DNA of 28,553 nt from Nanoarchaeota archaeon SCGC AAA011-G17 (GTDB taxonomy: Archaea; Nanobdellota; Nanobdellia; SCGC-AAA011-G17): assembly GCA_000402515.1 (NCBI GenBank), contig AQRL01000034.1, forward strand, positions 22,327 to 50,879. Direction: 5' to 3'. Shown piece after piece: positions 15,456-23,183 of the stretch; the stretch's first letter is position 1, and every line of letters begins with the position of its first letter. The position numbers and the translations under genes are program-made. The notes beneath the pieces were generated by a model that had not been told where the DNA came from, ran no database searches, and saw nothing but the letters and a program-made list of their open reading frames with translations.

Positions 15456-16286
15456 TTATTTAATAAACCTAACTTTAATTTTTTTATCAATGTCAATTAT
15501 TGCTGCTTTCCCTTCTGCAGCAGAACCTGTGGCAAGTATTGATGTTTTTCCTAATTTTTTAATTCCCTGATATTCATGCATATGGCCACAAATAACTAGT
15601 TTTGGCTTGTATTTTTTTATTACCTGATTATAAGGCTCCCAGCCAACATTTTTCCCGTACATCGGACTTTTTTTGAATTTAACTTTATCAAATATTTTGT
15701 ATGGTGTATAATGGATGAGAAAAATAAAATCTTTTGGCTTTTCTTTTAAAAATAATTGTTTTAATTCTTCTTCACTCTTTTTGTATCTTTTAAGCCTTTT
15801 TTTCTGTTTTTTCTTATCTTTGTCAATCGGGTTTTTTATGAAGTCCGTAACATCAAGATATCCACCATGACCAATAATCTCTGTTCCATTAATCTTTCCC
15901 TTTTTTCTCTCAATAAGAATCAAATTTTTTAATTTCTTAATTTCATTATTATAATAACCAGGATTTAGTGATTTTGGCTCACTGCTTTCCATTGTTTTAT
16001 AAAAATCAGAATTACCCCAGATGATGTAAACTTTTTTCCCAAGAGAATTAAGCTTTTTTAGAACTTTTAGACCTGAATCAAAACTTTCTTTTTCAATTTC
16101 CTTTGCCTTTTTTAATCCTATAATTTCCCACCATCTTTTAGCTGTCCAATGCTTGAAAATTATTTCTCTTATCTTGTCTATATTTGCAAAATCTCCTGTA
16201 GAGAGTATAATATCACAATCTTTTGCTATTTTTTCAAATTTCTTAGGAAACTTTCCGTGGAAATCTCCAATTGCCAAAATCTTCAT
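15456..16286 (-). CDS. Calcineurin-like metallophosphoesterase
   Basis: A binuclear-metal phosphoesterase. Family motifs appear in order: LAIGDFHGKF with Asp8 and His10, LSTGDFANI (second Asp), IIWGNSDF (Asn/Asp substituting for the common GNHD), FLIHYTPY (His) and VICGHMHEYQG (GHxH). The protein has 276 residues, with a Lys-rich insert (about residues 155-180) that suggests nucleic-acid contact or a flexible loop. Such enzymes may cleave nucleotides, phosphodiesters or phosphoproteins; the substrate cannot be named. No signal peptide is visible. It abuts the GNAT gene stop to stop and is separated from the large TIM-barrel gene by 36 bases. Confidence 0.85.
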   Translation of the reverse strand: MKILAIGDFHGKFPKKFEKIAKDCDIILSTGDFANIDKIREIIFKHWTAKRWWEIIGLKKAKEIEKESFDSGLKVLKKLNSLGKKVYIIWGNSDFYKTMESSEPKSLNPGYYNNEIKKLKNLILIERKKGKINGTEIIGHGGYLDVTDFIKNPIDKDKKKQKKRLKRYKKSEEELKQLFLKEKPKDFIFLIHYTPYKIFDKVKFKKSPMYGKNVGWEPYNQVIKKYKPKLVICGHMHEYQGIKKLGKTSILATGSAAEGKAAIIDIDKKIKVRFIK

Positions 16287-16322
16287 ATCAAGAAAAATAA
16301 ATTTAACTTATTATAAATCTTT

Positions 16323-18269
16323 TTATTCCATCGGTGTCCCTGAGAACCTGTCTGTCTGTTTCTTTGCACTTCCACCAAGTTCAGGAGGCAGCTGCCCAAA
16401 TCCTGGAGGACCGTACAAGTCAAAGTATTTCTGAGGCATTATTTCCCCAAATCCTCCTGTATAACCCCCTTCCCTGTCCCAGACATCTTTCCAGTAGGGC
16501 TTTGCATCTTCTGTATACAAGGATTTATTGAAATATTCCAATGTATATGGATAGGGTGATTCTTTGAATGCTGCTACAAATGCTCCGGCTTCAACTATAC
16601 TTTTTCCCTTGAATTTCCCCTCTTTCTCAAGGATTTCAAGCATCTCCTTCATAGGAACGTTTCCTAATCCAGGAGGCAAATGAGAATCATCAAAACCAAA
16701 ATTATCTGTAAGATGAACATGCTTTACAAGGTTTGCAATATCTTTTGTTTCTTTAAGAATATCTTCCTCTGAATAGCCGTATTTTCTTAACTGGTTAATA
16801 TGACCAACATCCCATGTTGCTCCGATAAGTTTTTCTGCTATTTTTCTTGCTTTTTCTTCTGATAATCCTTTTTGTTTTTTTAATTTCTCTACAAATTCAT
16901 CCTGTGCTTTTTCTATTGTTTTCCTTAACTCTTTTGCTCTAGAGGCCTGCATGCCTGGATAGACATTTTCAACTGCTAATATCGGGGCTTTTTCCCCGTA
17001 TTTTTCATAGCCATATAATGCAGATTCTGACAATGTTTCTGCTGATTTTTGCTCAGAGAATTCTTCAACAGGAAGCCATGTTTTTGGTGCCGGCATCTGT
17101 GATGTTAACTCTAAAATATCCCTACCTTGTTTATCCTGCAACCCTATTACTTCTTCATATCTTCTTCTCCATTCTTCTTTAAGAGATTCTGGCACTTCTT
17201 TGTAATCCTTAAATTCTTTTATTTTTTTATCTAATTCTTCAAAGGTTTTTTCTTTTTTGTATATTTCTCTTGCTTCTTGTTTTAGATTATTAATACGAGG
17301 TTCTATTTTTTCCATATAATCCTTATATTCTGTACTGTTTTTATCTGCAAATTTCAGAAATCTATTATTCATATTAAATGCCACTGAATTAACATTTTGG
17401 TTTATCTCTTTTTCAAAGTTTGCAACTTGATGCATTTGTTTTTCCACTTCTTCTTTTCTTTTTTCCTGTTCTTTTGTCAGGGACTTATGGGCTTCTCCGT
17501 ATTTTAGTACTTTATATTCTTCTTCCTGAGAAGCATAACGGTCTTTTACTTCGTTTAATGACTTCTGCATCTGCATTATTTCCAAGCTCTGATGATCCCA
17601 CTCTGTTCTATTAAGATTTTTCAATCTCCTCTCTGGTGTCCAAACTTCAGTTGTTCCATCCAGTCTTTTCATCTCTTCATATTTTACTCCCTGCAGTTGG
17701 CCTGTTTCCTGGTTAACAATAAGTATTTCAGACCTTTGATCCTGAAGCTTTGCTTTTTCTAATTCTTCATCTTCAAAATATTTTCCTCCTTCAGCAAGAC
17801 CTGTTTTCTGATATTTTTGAGCTGGCAGTGTACCTCCATGCAGAACTATCGGGATATTTTCCTGGCCTCTGCCTTTTTTTATATCCTCTTCTGACCTTCC
17901 AAGAGTATTTACCTTGTCTATGAATCCCTTTATTTTCTCTATATTTTCCTTCTGCTGATCTGCTGACCAGACATTCTGTCCAGGAACAAAACCCGCTATG
18001 TCCAAATCCTGGATAGGTGCGTGAAAAGAGGCTTCTGCTCCTGTAAGCTTGTTTAATCTCCTTATTTCATCGAAATGTGTTTTAGGAACCTGGTCAAGGA
18101 TGTTCTGAGATAAGGCTCCGACTTCTACCTGCTTTATACCCTCATTTAATCTGGAAGATGCTTCACCTAACTGATTAGGAGACTGAATAGAGGTAGGTGC
18201 ACCTAATCTTGTCTTGAAATAATACTTGGAATCCATTGATGAGGTGTATTCATCATTAAAGGTTGTCAT
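16323..18269 (-). CDS. Endonuclease IV-like TIM barrel with long coiled-coil insert
   Basis: A 648-residue protein with an AP-endonuclease-2/xylose-isomerase type TIM barrel. The possible metal ligands follow the endonuclease IV order: His83 (ASFHAP), His144 (IVLHGG), Glu434 (LAVENVYP), Asp487 and His490 (TWDVGH), His517 or His519 (KHVHLTDN), Asp528 and His530 (DDSH) and Glu560 (VEAG). The step between the second His and the first Glu is about 290 residues instead of about 35, because a Glu/Lys/Gln-rich coiled coil (about residues 225-385) is inserted. The C-terminus is Gly/Pro-rich. It could be a DNA-repair nuclease or a sugar isomerase; the insert suggests a partner or oligomer. Its start overlaps the stop of the upstream coiled-coil gene (ATGA). 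Confidence 0.8.
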   Translation of the reverse strand: MTTFNDEYTSSMDSKYYFKTRLGAPTSIQSPNQLGEASSRLNEGIKQVEVGALSQNILDQVPKTHFDEIRRLNKLTGAEASFHAPIQDLDIAGFVPGQNVWSADQQKENIEKIKGFIDKVNTLGRSEEDIKKGRGQENIPIVLHGGTLPAQKYQKTGLAEGGKYFEDEELEKAKLQDQRSEILIVNQETGQLQGVKYEEMKRLDGTTEVWTPERRLKNLNRTEWDHQSLEIMQMQKSLNEVKDRYASQEEEYKVLKYGEAHKSLTKEQEKRKEEVEKQMHQVANFEKEINQNVNSVAFNMNNRFLKFADKNSTEYKDYMEKIEPRINNLKQEAREIYKKEKTFEELDKKIKEFKDYKEVPESLKEEWRRRYEEVIGLQDKQGRDILELTSQMPAPKTWLPVEEFSEQKSAETLSESALYGYEKYGEKAPILAVENVYPGMQASRAKELRKTIEKAQDEFVEKLKKQKGLSEEKARKIAEKLIGATWDVGHINQLRKYGYSEEDILKETKDIANLVKHVHLTDNFGFDDSHLPPGLGNVPMKEMLEILEKEGKFKGKSIVEAGAFVAAFKESPYPYTLEYFNKSLYTEDAKPYWKDVWDREGGYTGGFGEIMPQKYFDLYGPPGFGQLPPELGGSAKKQTDRFSGTPME

Positions 18270-18877
18270 TTGTAATCCTCATGAATCTTTTTCTTTTTAT
18301 TAGTTGATATATTAAATGTTTCTTTTTCTTCAAGATGTGATACTCCTGTTGTGTATTTTGGTGCTTTGTCCTCCATCTCTGTTGTGTACTTTACCATCTG
18401 ATCTTCTGACATGGTTCCTTTCAGCTTTGATGCAACATTCTGCTTTGCTTCTGAGCTTATTGTTGATTCTAAATGGTTGACTTCATAAGACTCTGTCATC
18501 CTTGCTTTTATAGGATTCCTTTCCTGGTTTGAATGATAAGATTCTGAGCTTCCTTTTTTATAAATATTATTTTTTTCTAAATCTTCTGGTGTTCTTTGTG
18601 GGATTATCTGCCTTGGAGCTGCTGATATCCTTTCTTTGTATTCCGGCTCTGCTTCAAGCGCTTCCTGCCTTAGCGACTGCATTACTTCTCTTCTTGGGAT
18701 GGGGATATTTGTTAATCTTTCTTCCAGATTCTTTTCCTCTTTTTTTTCTAAGTAATTAATTAACTGCTGGATTTGTGATTTTAACTTCTTGTCTTTTATT
18801 TTTTCTAATAATTTTTTTAAATAGGATAATTTATCTTTTTCTTTTTCCAATTCCTTGAGAATCTTCCTGATATTCAT
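18266..18877 (-). CDS. Coiled-coil protein coupled to the TIM-barrel gene
   Basis: The family is not recognised. The first 60 residues are a dense Lys/Glu/Leu coiled coil (LKELEKEKDKLSYLKKLLEK near residues 7-26), followed by a low-complexity, hydrophilic region rich in Ser, Glu and Lys that is probably disordered. The C-terminal part holds two short similar blocks, VKYTTEMEDKAPKYTTG, with a repeated KYTT. The stop codon overlaps the start of the endonuclease IV-like gene by four bases, so translation is coupled and the products probably work together, perhaps coiled coil to coiled coil. No enzymatic motif is visible. Confidence 0.7.
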   Translation of the reverse strand: MNIRKILKELEKEKDKLSYLKKLLEKIKDKKLKSQIQQLINYLEKKEEKNLEERLTNIPIPRREVMQSLRQEALEAEPEYKERISAAPRQIIPQRTPEDLEKNNIYKKGSSESYHSNQERNPIKARMTESYEVNHLESTISSEAKQNVASKLKGTMSEDQMVKYTTEMEDKAPKYTTGVSHLEEKETFNISTNKKKKIHEDYK

Positions 18878-18952
18878 AGAAATGGAATGATTTTAAAATA
18901 TTTAAAGGTATTCTGAAAATATACTGGCACAATAAAAAGAAATAATTCATTG

Positions 18953-18966
18953 ATATGTGCACATAT
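18953..18966. promoter_or_regulatory. Perfect 14-base palindrome ATATGTGCACATAT
   Basis: A perfect dyad in the 147-base gap between the coiled-coil gene start and the winged-helix gene stop, about 75-90 bases before the ATG at 18877. A probable box A (near 18895-18903) lies between it and the gene, so it could be an operator or an activator site for the coiled-coil/TIM-barrel operon. Confidence 0.45.
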
Positions 18967-19024
18967 AATACAAATCTTGACTAAATTTTAGGTTTATTCT
19001 GCTAATCTTTCTGATAGGGAATAT

Positions 19025-19348
19025 TTACATACTGACTTCTATTTTTTGCTTTGTATGTTTTTTTAATTCTTCTATAGTAAGCATGTCATATATTTCTATT
19101 AATTTTTTTATTTTTGGATTTTCTGTGTTTAATTTGAATAACTTAGCCTTTCCTATATCCCTTGTGTGGACTATTATTGCATTCTTGATTAAATTGCCCC
19201 ATATTCTATATAGTGTTGCTCTCCCAATTCCTGCATTTTCTGCCATATCAGTGATTGAGAAATCTAATTCTCCCATTGTAAATAAGTAGTCCATGACTCT
19301 TATAGTTGGAGAGTCTCCCATAAATTCTATAAATAATGATTTTTCCAT
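19025..19348 (-). CDS. Small winged-helix transcriptional regulator
   Basis: A 107-residue DNA-binding protein. Residues 16-60 form a helix-turn-helix (VMDYLFTMGELDFSITDMAE, then GIGRATLYRIWGNLI as recognition helix) followed by a wing (AIIVHTRDIGKAKLFKLN). The remaining C-terminal helix (about residues 80-107) would give a dimer. This pattern is common in small archaeal repressors. The minus-strand start at 19348 has A/T elements about 25 bases upstream, and a 10-base palindrome stands about 50 bases upstream, which fits autoregulation. The exact family and target genes are unknown. Confidence 0.8.
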   Translation of the reverse strand: MEKSLFIEFMGDSPTIRVMDYLFTMGELDFSITDMAENAGIGRATLYRIWGNLIKNAIIVHTRDIGKAKLFKLNTENPKIKKLIEIYDMLTIEELKKHTKQKIEVSM

Positions 19349-19393
19349 GTTATTTATTATAAATAGCTGTTATTTAAATCTTTCTATTTTGAG

Positions 19394-19403
19394 ACAATAT
19401 TGT
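19394..19403. promoter_or_regulatory. Perfect palindrome ACAATATTGT in a divergent promoter
   Basis: The dyad stands between the divergent winged-helix gene (start 19348) and the amber-interrupted gene (start 19453), about 50 bases from both starts. It is a candidate operator for one or both. Confidence 0.45.
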
Positions 19404-19420
19404 ATCATATTAGTAAGGAA

Positions 19421-19430
19421 ATTTAATATA
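19421..19430 (+). promoter_or_regulatory. Box A of the 19453 gene
   Basis: ATTTAATATA is centred about 27 bases before the ATG at 19453. The promoter of the amber-interrupted gene is therefore intact. Confidence 0.45.
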
Positions 19431-19452
19431 GTATTGAAACTTATATTTTAAT

Positions 19453-19719
19453 ATGGATGATTTTGAGATTAAAAAACAGATTATCAAAAAATTAGTTTAG
19501 TGGAGAAAATGGGGCGGTTCACATACCGAGAATATTCTTAAGGGACTGCCTTCACATTTAAGGGGAGAGAAAATTACTAAAAATGTTTTAAAAGAATTAG
19601 AAAAAAACCAATGGATAATTCCAGCAAAGAAAACAGGAGAAATTCATTATTCTCTTAATCCAAGAAAAGCAGATGAAATATTGCAGTTTTATGAGAAATA
19701 CTGCAAGAGAGAGTTCTGA
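19453..19719 (+). pseudogene. Small winged-helix-like gene interrupted by an amber codon
   Basis: Reading from ATG 19453 gives 15 residues (MDDFEIKKQIIKKLV), a TAG at 19498-19500, then 72 further codons to a TGA at 19717-19719. The part after the TAG has clear protein character, starting WRKWGGSHTENILKGLPSHL and containing VLKELEKNQWIIPAKKTGE, a helix-wing arrangement like small archaeal winged-helix proteins. No ATG, GTG or early TTG follows the TAG, so the downstream part cannot start alone. A TATA box precedes the ATG. Options are a recent nonsense mutation (AAG to TAG is one change), a sequence error, or read-through. TAG is used as a normal stop at 3243, 25447 and 26845, so general recoding is not supported. 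Confidence 0.65.
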
Positions 19720-19745
19720 GAGAGAAAATTCCTATAAATAAAATA

Positions 19746-20393
19746 TTACTCTTTAGATTTAATTTTTCTGTAATGCAATACAAACCAAATCCCACCCACC
19801 AAGGTTATCAAAGAAAGAAAAATAAACATAGGCTCTCTAATTGACTGAATTCCATTTCCAATGTAAGCTAGACTTAAACTTCCGCTTAAATGCCCAATAA
19901 TCATAAGAGGCAAGAAGACCTTTGGACTCATAGAAGAAAATCCTGCTAAATAAGATAATTCATCATCAGGAAATAACGGTAAGAAATATGCCAAGAATAA
20001 TAACCATCTCCCTTTATCAAAGTAGTAATCATATTTTTGTATAGTTTCTTGTTTTACGACATGCTGGATAATTTTTCTCCCAAATTTTCTACCTAAATAA
20101 AATGCTATTGCTGTCCCAATTATTCTCCCTATATAATTATAGATAAATCCTCCCCACAATCCAAAGATAAATCCTCCTGCAATTGAAACAGTATAATGAC
20201 TAATTGGAGTTATAACAACCTGTAAGATTTGAAGAAGAATGAACGCAATCGGAGCAAAAACACCCCATGAATTAACAAAGTTTCTTATTGATTCCTGACT
20301 TGAGAAGAATGCAGAAGGGAATATGTATCCTAAAATAATTAAGATTATTGGAATAAAAGTTAGAATATACCATATAAGTTTAGTTTTTTTCAC
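19746..20393 (-). CDS. TVP38/TMEM64 (VTT-domain) membrane protein
   Basis: An integral membrane protein of the DedA/TVP38 group, whose members act in lipid scrambling or membrane homeostasis. The 215 residues contain several hydrophobic segments: an N-terminal one (LIWYILTFIPIILIILGYIF), a second at about residues 42-62, and others at the end. The VTT core is visible in SIAGGFIFGLWGGFIYNYIG followed by the conserved arm GRKFGRK, and then FLAYFLPLFPDDELSYLAGF, in which the Pro and acidic residues match the family's second half. It is divergent from the 20501 gene and probably transcribed alone. The transported or scrambled lipid is unknown. Confidence 0.85.
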   Translation of the reverse strand: MKKTKLIWYILTFIPIILIILGYIFPSAFFSSQESIRNFVNSWGVFAPIAFILLQILQVVITPISHYTVSIAGGFIFGLWGGFIYNYIGRIIGTAIAFYLGRKFGRKIIQHVVKQETIQKYDYYFDKGRWLLFLAYFLPLFPDDELSYLAGFSSMSPKVFLPLMIIGHLSGSLSLAYIGNGIQSIREPMFIFLSLITLVGGIWFVLHYRKIKSKE

Positions 20394-20470
20394 TTTATAT
20401 CAATAAAGATTTAGATTTATTAAGTTTTCTTCTACTCAGCGAAGCTTTCTGAAAGGGAAGATTCCACTAG

Positions 20471-20483
20471 ATTTATATATAAC
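20471..20483 (+). promoter_or_regulatory. Box A of the 20501 gene
   Basis: ATTTATATATAAC is centred about 25 bases before the ATG at 20501, implying a leaderless transcript. Confidence 0.5.
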
Positions 20484-20500
20484 AGAAAATTATTAAAGAT

Positions 20501-20866
20501 ATGAAGTCTAAAATAAAATTATTAAATAGAACCGAACAACAAATAAATTTAGTTTTTGAATTAGATAAAAATATTATAAAAAATATTGAAAAAACTTTTA
20601 AAAAATTAAAATCTGATTTTAAATTATCTAAATACAAGAAGAAATATGGAGAAAAAATATTAAACAATTTTTGGGAGTTACAAAAAAAGAATGAATCCTT
20701 TAATTTTTCTCTTGTTGTTAAGAAAGATATTGTCAGATTAAAAATTAAAAGTAATTTAGATTTCATAAACAGATTTTTAAAAACTTTAGAGAAGTATACG
20801 GAGCCTTCAGAATTATCACCTAAGATTAAGGCAAAATTTGAGAGAAGAAAATTTAAATTTCTCTGA
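20501..20866 (+). CDS. Unknown basic protein, 121 residues
   Basis: The family is not recognised. The protein is very basic (many Lys) with helical stretches (LDKNIIKNIEKTFKKLKSDF near residues 21-40) and two strand-like segments, FNFSLVVKKDIVRLKIKS in the middle. The C-terminus KIKAKFERRKFKFL is strongly positive and may contact nucleic acid. It has a well-placed box A, which supports that it is expressed. It converges on the restriction-modification cassette, whose vsr gene ends 53 bases further on. Confidence 0.65.
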   Translation: MKSKIKLLNRTEQQINLVFELDKNIIKNIEKTFKKLKSDFKLSKYKKKYGEKILNNFWELQKKNESFNFSLVVKKDIVRLKIKSNLDFINRFLKTLEKYTEPSELSPKIKAKFERRKFKFL

Positions 20867-20918
20867 GGTAATTTCGTTATAATTTTAATATTTAATCTGA
20901 ATGGACAAGAGACAGGTT

Positions 20919-21320
20919 TTATAGAAGCTTACTTATCTTCGACAAACATTTTGCAGGATTTTTCTTTATATCATGTTCCCAAAATCTTAAAACTTTCCAG
21001 CCCTCTTCTTTAAGCTGTTTATTGTATCTTTTATCTCTTTTTATGTTTCTCTCAATTTTCTTTTGCCAGTATTTTTTTGGCGGAATTTTACCTAAATTTT
21101 TCCAGTTATAGCCATGCCAAAAATCACCATCAATAAATATGGCTATCCTCTTCTTAGATGAAGCAAAATCAGGATTTCCTAATATTTTAGGATGTTTTCT
21201 AAACCCTTTAATTTTGTTTTTAGAAAGCAATTTTTTGAAATTTATCTCTAAAGAAGTATTTACTGATTTGATGCAAGACATAATTTTGCTTCTTTGCTCT
21301 TTTGTGATTCTGTCTGACAT
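20919..21320 (-). CDS. vsr: Very short patch repair endonuclease (Vsr)
   Basis: Vsr nicks DNA next to T:G mismatches formed when a 5-methylcytosine deaminates, starting repair. Family signature: an N-terminal MSDRITKEQRSKIMSCIKSV, then GNPDFASS with catalytic Asp51, IAIFIDGDFWHG with His69, the basic IERNIKRDKRYNKQLKEEGW and VLRFWEHD. The length of 133 residues is normal. The Cys/His residues that hold a structural zinc in the E. coli enzyme are absent: positions 66, 71 and 73 are Asp, Tyr and Trp, and the FWEHD region has no Cys. The gene is third in the cassette, overlaps the methyltransferase gene by 61 bases and has its own GAGGTG ribosome site before the ATG at 21320. Confidence 0.9.
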   Translation of the reverse strand: MSDRITKEQRSKIMSCIKSVNTSLEINFKKLLSKNKIKGFRKHPKILGNPDFASSKKRIAIFIDGDFWHGYNWKNLGKIPPKKYWQKKIERNIKRDKRYNKQLKEEGWKVLRFWEHDIKKNPAKCLSKISKLL

Positions 21321-22318
21321 ATTACACCTCTATCTTTTTCCTGCATCCCTTTTAGGTCCTGCATTATTTTTTTGGCTATAGCTTCGGCTAGCTTTACAGG
21401 AACAGCATTACCAATCATTTTGTATCCGTCTGCAACATTGCCATAATAGAAAACGAAATTATCAGGAAATGTTTGTATCCTTGCACATTCTCTTACAGAT
21501 AATCTCCTGTATAAATGCTCTTTTCCTTTTATGAATTCCCGTTTATTCTTCCCAATTAACTTCATTTTTGGGGCTTGTGGATGTATTGGGGCGTGCCTTC
21601 CTCCTGCCTGAATTGTAAAAGATTGCTCATCCCAGCCTCTTACCCTATTTCTTGACATATAGATTGTTGAAAATCCGCCGTTCATATATTCATGGTTTGG
21701 AATTTCTAATTTTCCATTTGTTTTATTTTTTTCACTTGCCGGCCTTGGCTCCAGTAAATCTCCAATAGCTTCCTTTAAAGTTACCCATTTTCCATACCCT
21801 CTTGGGAATTCAAATTTCTTTCCTAGCTTTTTGTGATAGCCAACAACAATAACCCTCATTCTCTCTTGTGGCACGCCATAATACCGGGCATCCATAAGCA
21901 TAAATGAAACAACATAACCAATATTCCAAAATTTCTTTATTAGTTTCATGAATTCTGGCTTATGCTGCGGTGAAAGTATGCCGGGAACATTTTCAGCTAA
22001 GAAGAATAATGGCTGTTTTTTTTCTATTAATTCAACATAATTCCAAAAAAGCTTGCCTCTCGGGTCATTAATCCCTTTCATAGCTCCGGCTAAACTCCAG
22101 CTTTGGCATGGCGGACCACCAACAAAGCCAACAACATTTGGGATTTCTTCCGGCTTAACATCTACAATTGACCTTTTATCTATTTTTATTCTGTGGTTTT
22201 TCTCAAAAGTTTCCCAGCATCCCCCCCAATTATCATTAGCGTATGCTAATTCAAAGCCAGCATTAGAAAAGCCTAAGTCTAATCCTCCAGCTCCAGAAAA
22301 GAATGATGCGATTTTCAT
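21260..22318 (-). CDS. DNA cytosine-5 methyltransferase, HaeIII-like
   Basis: This type II modification enzyme moves a methyl group from S-adenosylmethionine to carbon 5 of a cytosine. All conserved motifs are present: FFSGAGGLDLGF (I), FVGGPPCQSW with catalytic Cys71 (IV), LAENVPG (VI), GVPQERMRVIVVG (VIII), YRRLSVRECARIQTFPDNF (IX) and IGNAVP (X). The target-recognition stretch between VIII and IX, with STIYMSRNRVRGWDEQSFTI and HPQAPKM, matches my memory of M.HaeIII, which recognises GGCC; that specificity is inferred. The Cys/Ser-rich tail after motif X overlaps the vsr gene. The start overlaps the nuclease gene stop by one base (TAATG). Confidence 0.92.
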   Translation of the reverse strand: MKIASFFSGAGGLDLGFSNAGFELAYANDNWGGCWETFEKNHRIKIDKRSIVDVKPEEIPNVVGFVGGPPCQSWSLAGAMKGINDPRGKLFWNYVELIEKKQPLFFLAENVPGILSPQHKPEFMKLIKKFWNIGYVVSFMLMDARYYGVPQERMRVIVVGYHKKLGKKFEFPRGYGKWVTLKEAIGDLLEPRPASEKNKTNGKLEIPNHEYMNGGFSTIYMSRNRVRGWDEQSFTIQAGGRHAPIHPQAPKMKLIGKNKREFIKGKEHLYRRLSVRECARIQTFPDNFVFYYGNVADGYKMIGNAVPVKLAEAIAKKIMQDLKGMQEKDRGVICQTESQKSKEAKLCLASNQ

Positions 22319-23172
22319 TATACCACCAAAGTTATTAGCTTTGCCTCCACTAATTTAGCAGGATTATTTGGGTCTTTGATTTTTACATCCTTAACAGAAA
22401 TATCTTTATTTGATTCTATCTCTTTTATGTCATCTTTCGGGTAAGAGAGGTATTTCTCTTTTCTTAATATTGCAAAAAGATTGAATTTGTTATCTTTGAG
22501 CTTGCATAAATCCTTAAAAATATTAATTGGGTTTTCTATGCTCCACATGCCCCTAATCCTTAACTCAGTTATTCCCAGGGGGTCAACTCTCTTAACTTTT
22601 CCCAATTCAACAGTTTCTCCCTTCTCTAATCCCAAAGAATCAAGAACAGAATCAACTTCTTTTTTTATAGGCGCATGAACTTCTTCATAAACTTTATGCT
22701 CTGCTGCGTAACAAGTGCCATGGACAAAGAAAAGATAATTTACAATCCCCCCCTTTGCATTTCCTATGACATAAAACAATTCTTTTTCTTTCCAATTTCC
22801 TCCATCGCATTTTTTGCAATCTGCGGTAATTCTAATATCATCAGCAAGAAGCTTATTTTTTGGCGGAGAGCTATTTAATGCTAAGGCACTTTTTAAGCTT
22901 TCAATTTTTTTAATTTCGAAGGCATCGCTATTTTTTATAATAATATCCGGCGGATGGTTTTGGTTTCCAAGCCAAGAAAAAACTTTTGCATATTCCTCTT
23001 CCTTTTTATTTTGTGGCAGCTTAAATGATGAAGCTATTGCGTCTTTTATATAAAACTCCAATTGCTCTCCAACTGCATTTATCCTATTTAAGTATGTAGA
23101 AGCATAGCTTTTCAAATTATTATTTCTATATGAAGCGATGTTTAATATTGCCCGTAAAATATTATTTGCCAT
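22318..23172 (-). CDS. NgoPII-type restriction endonuclease (probable GGCC)
   Basis: This is the nuclease partner of the cassette. It has a PD-(D/E)xK core: HPPDIIIKNSDAFEIKKIES contains Pro75-Asp76 and Glu86-x-Lys88, and the following SALALNSSPPKNKLLADDIR, VDPLGITELRIRGMWSIENP and YAKVFSWLGNQ blocks match R.NgoPII as I remember it, an enzyme of the GGCC specificity. Length 284 is close to that family. ADCKKC may add a metal site. It is the first gene of the cassette, with a TATA box (near 23184-23195) and a strong GGGGGG ribosome site before the ATG at 23172, so nuclease, methyltransferase and Vsr are made from one transcript. No control protein gene is visible. Confidence 0.88.
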   Translation of the reverse strand: MANNILRAILNIASYRNNNLKSYASTYLNRINAVGEQLEFYIKDAIASSFKLPQNKKEEEYAKVFSWLGNQNHPPDIIIKNSDAFEIKKIESLKSALALNSSPPKNKLLADDIRITADCKKCDGGNWKEKELFYVIGNAKGGIVNYLFFVHGTCYAAEHKVYEEVHAPIKKEVDSVLDSLGLEKGETVELGKVKRVDPLGITELRIRGMWSIENPINIFKDLCKLKDNKFNLFAILRKEKYLSYPKDDIKEIESNKDISVKDVKIKDPNNPAKLVEAKLITLVV

Positions 23173-23183
23173 AATCCCCCCTT

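Noticed and set aside
19498-19500. Amber codon as pyrrolysine
   Set aside because: TAG ends ordinary genes at 3243-3245, 25447-25449 and 26845-26847, and the protein is a small DNA-binding-like protein rather than a methylamine methyltransferase. Recoding is kept only as an open possibility.
20919-23172. Strong avoidance of GGCC as proof of long residence of the cassette
   Set aside because: GGCC occurs in this window at about the number expected from base composition, so no avoidance can be claimed.
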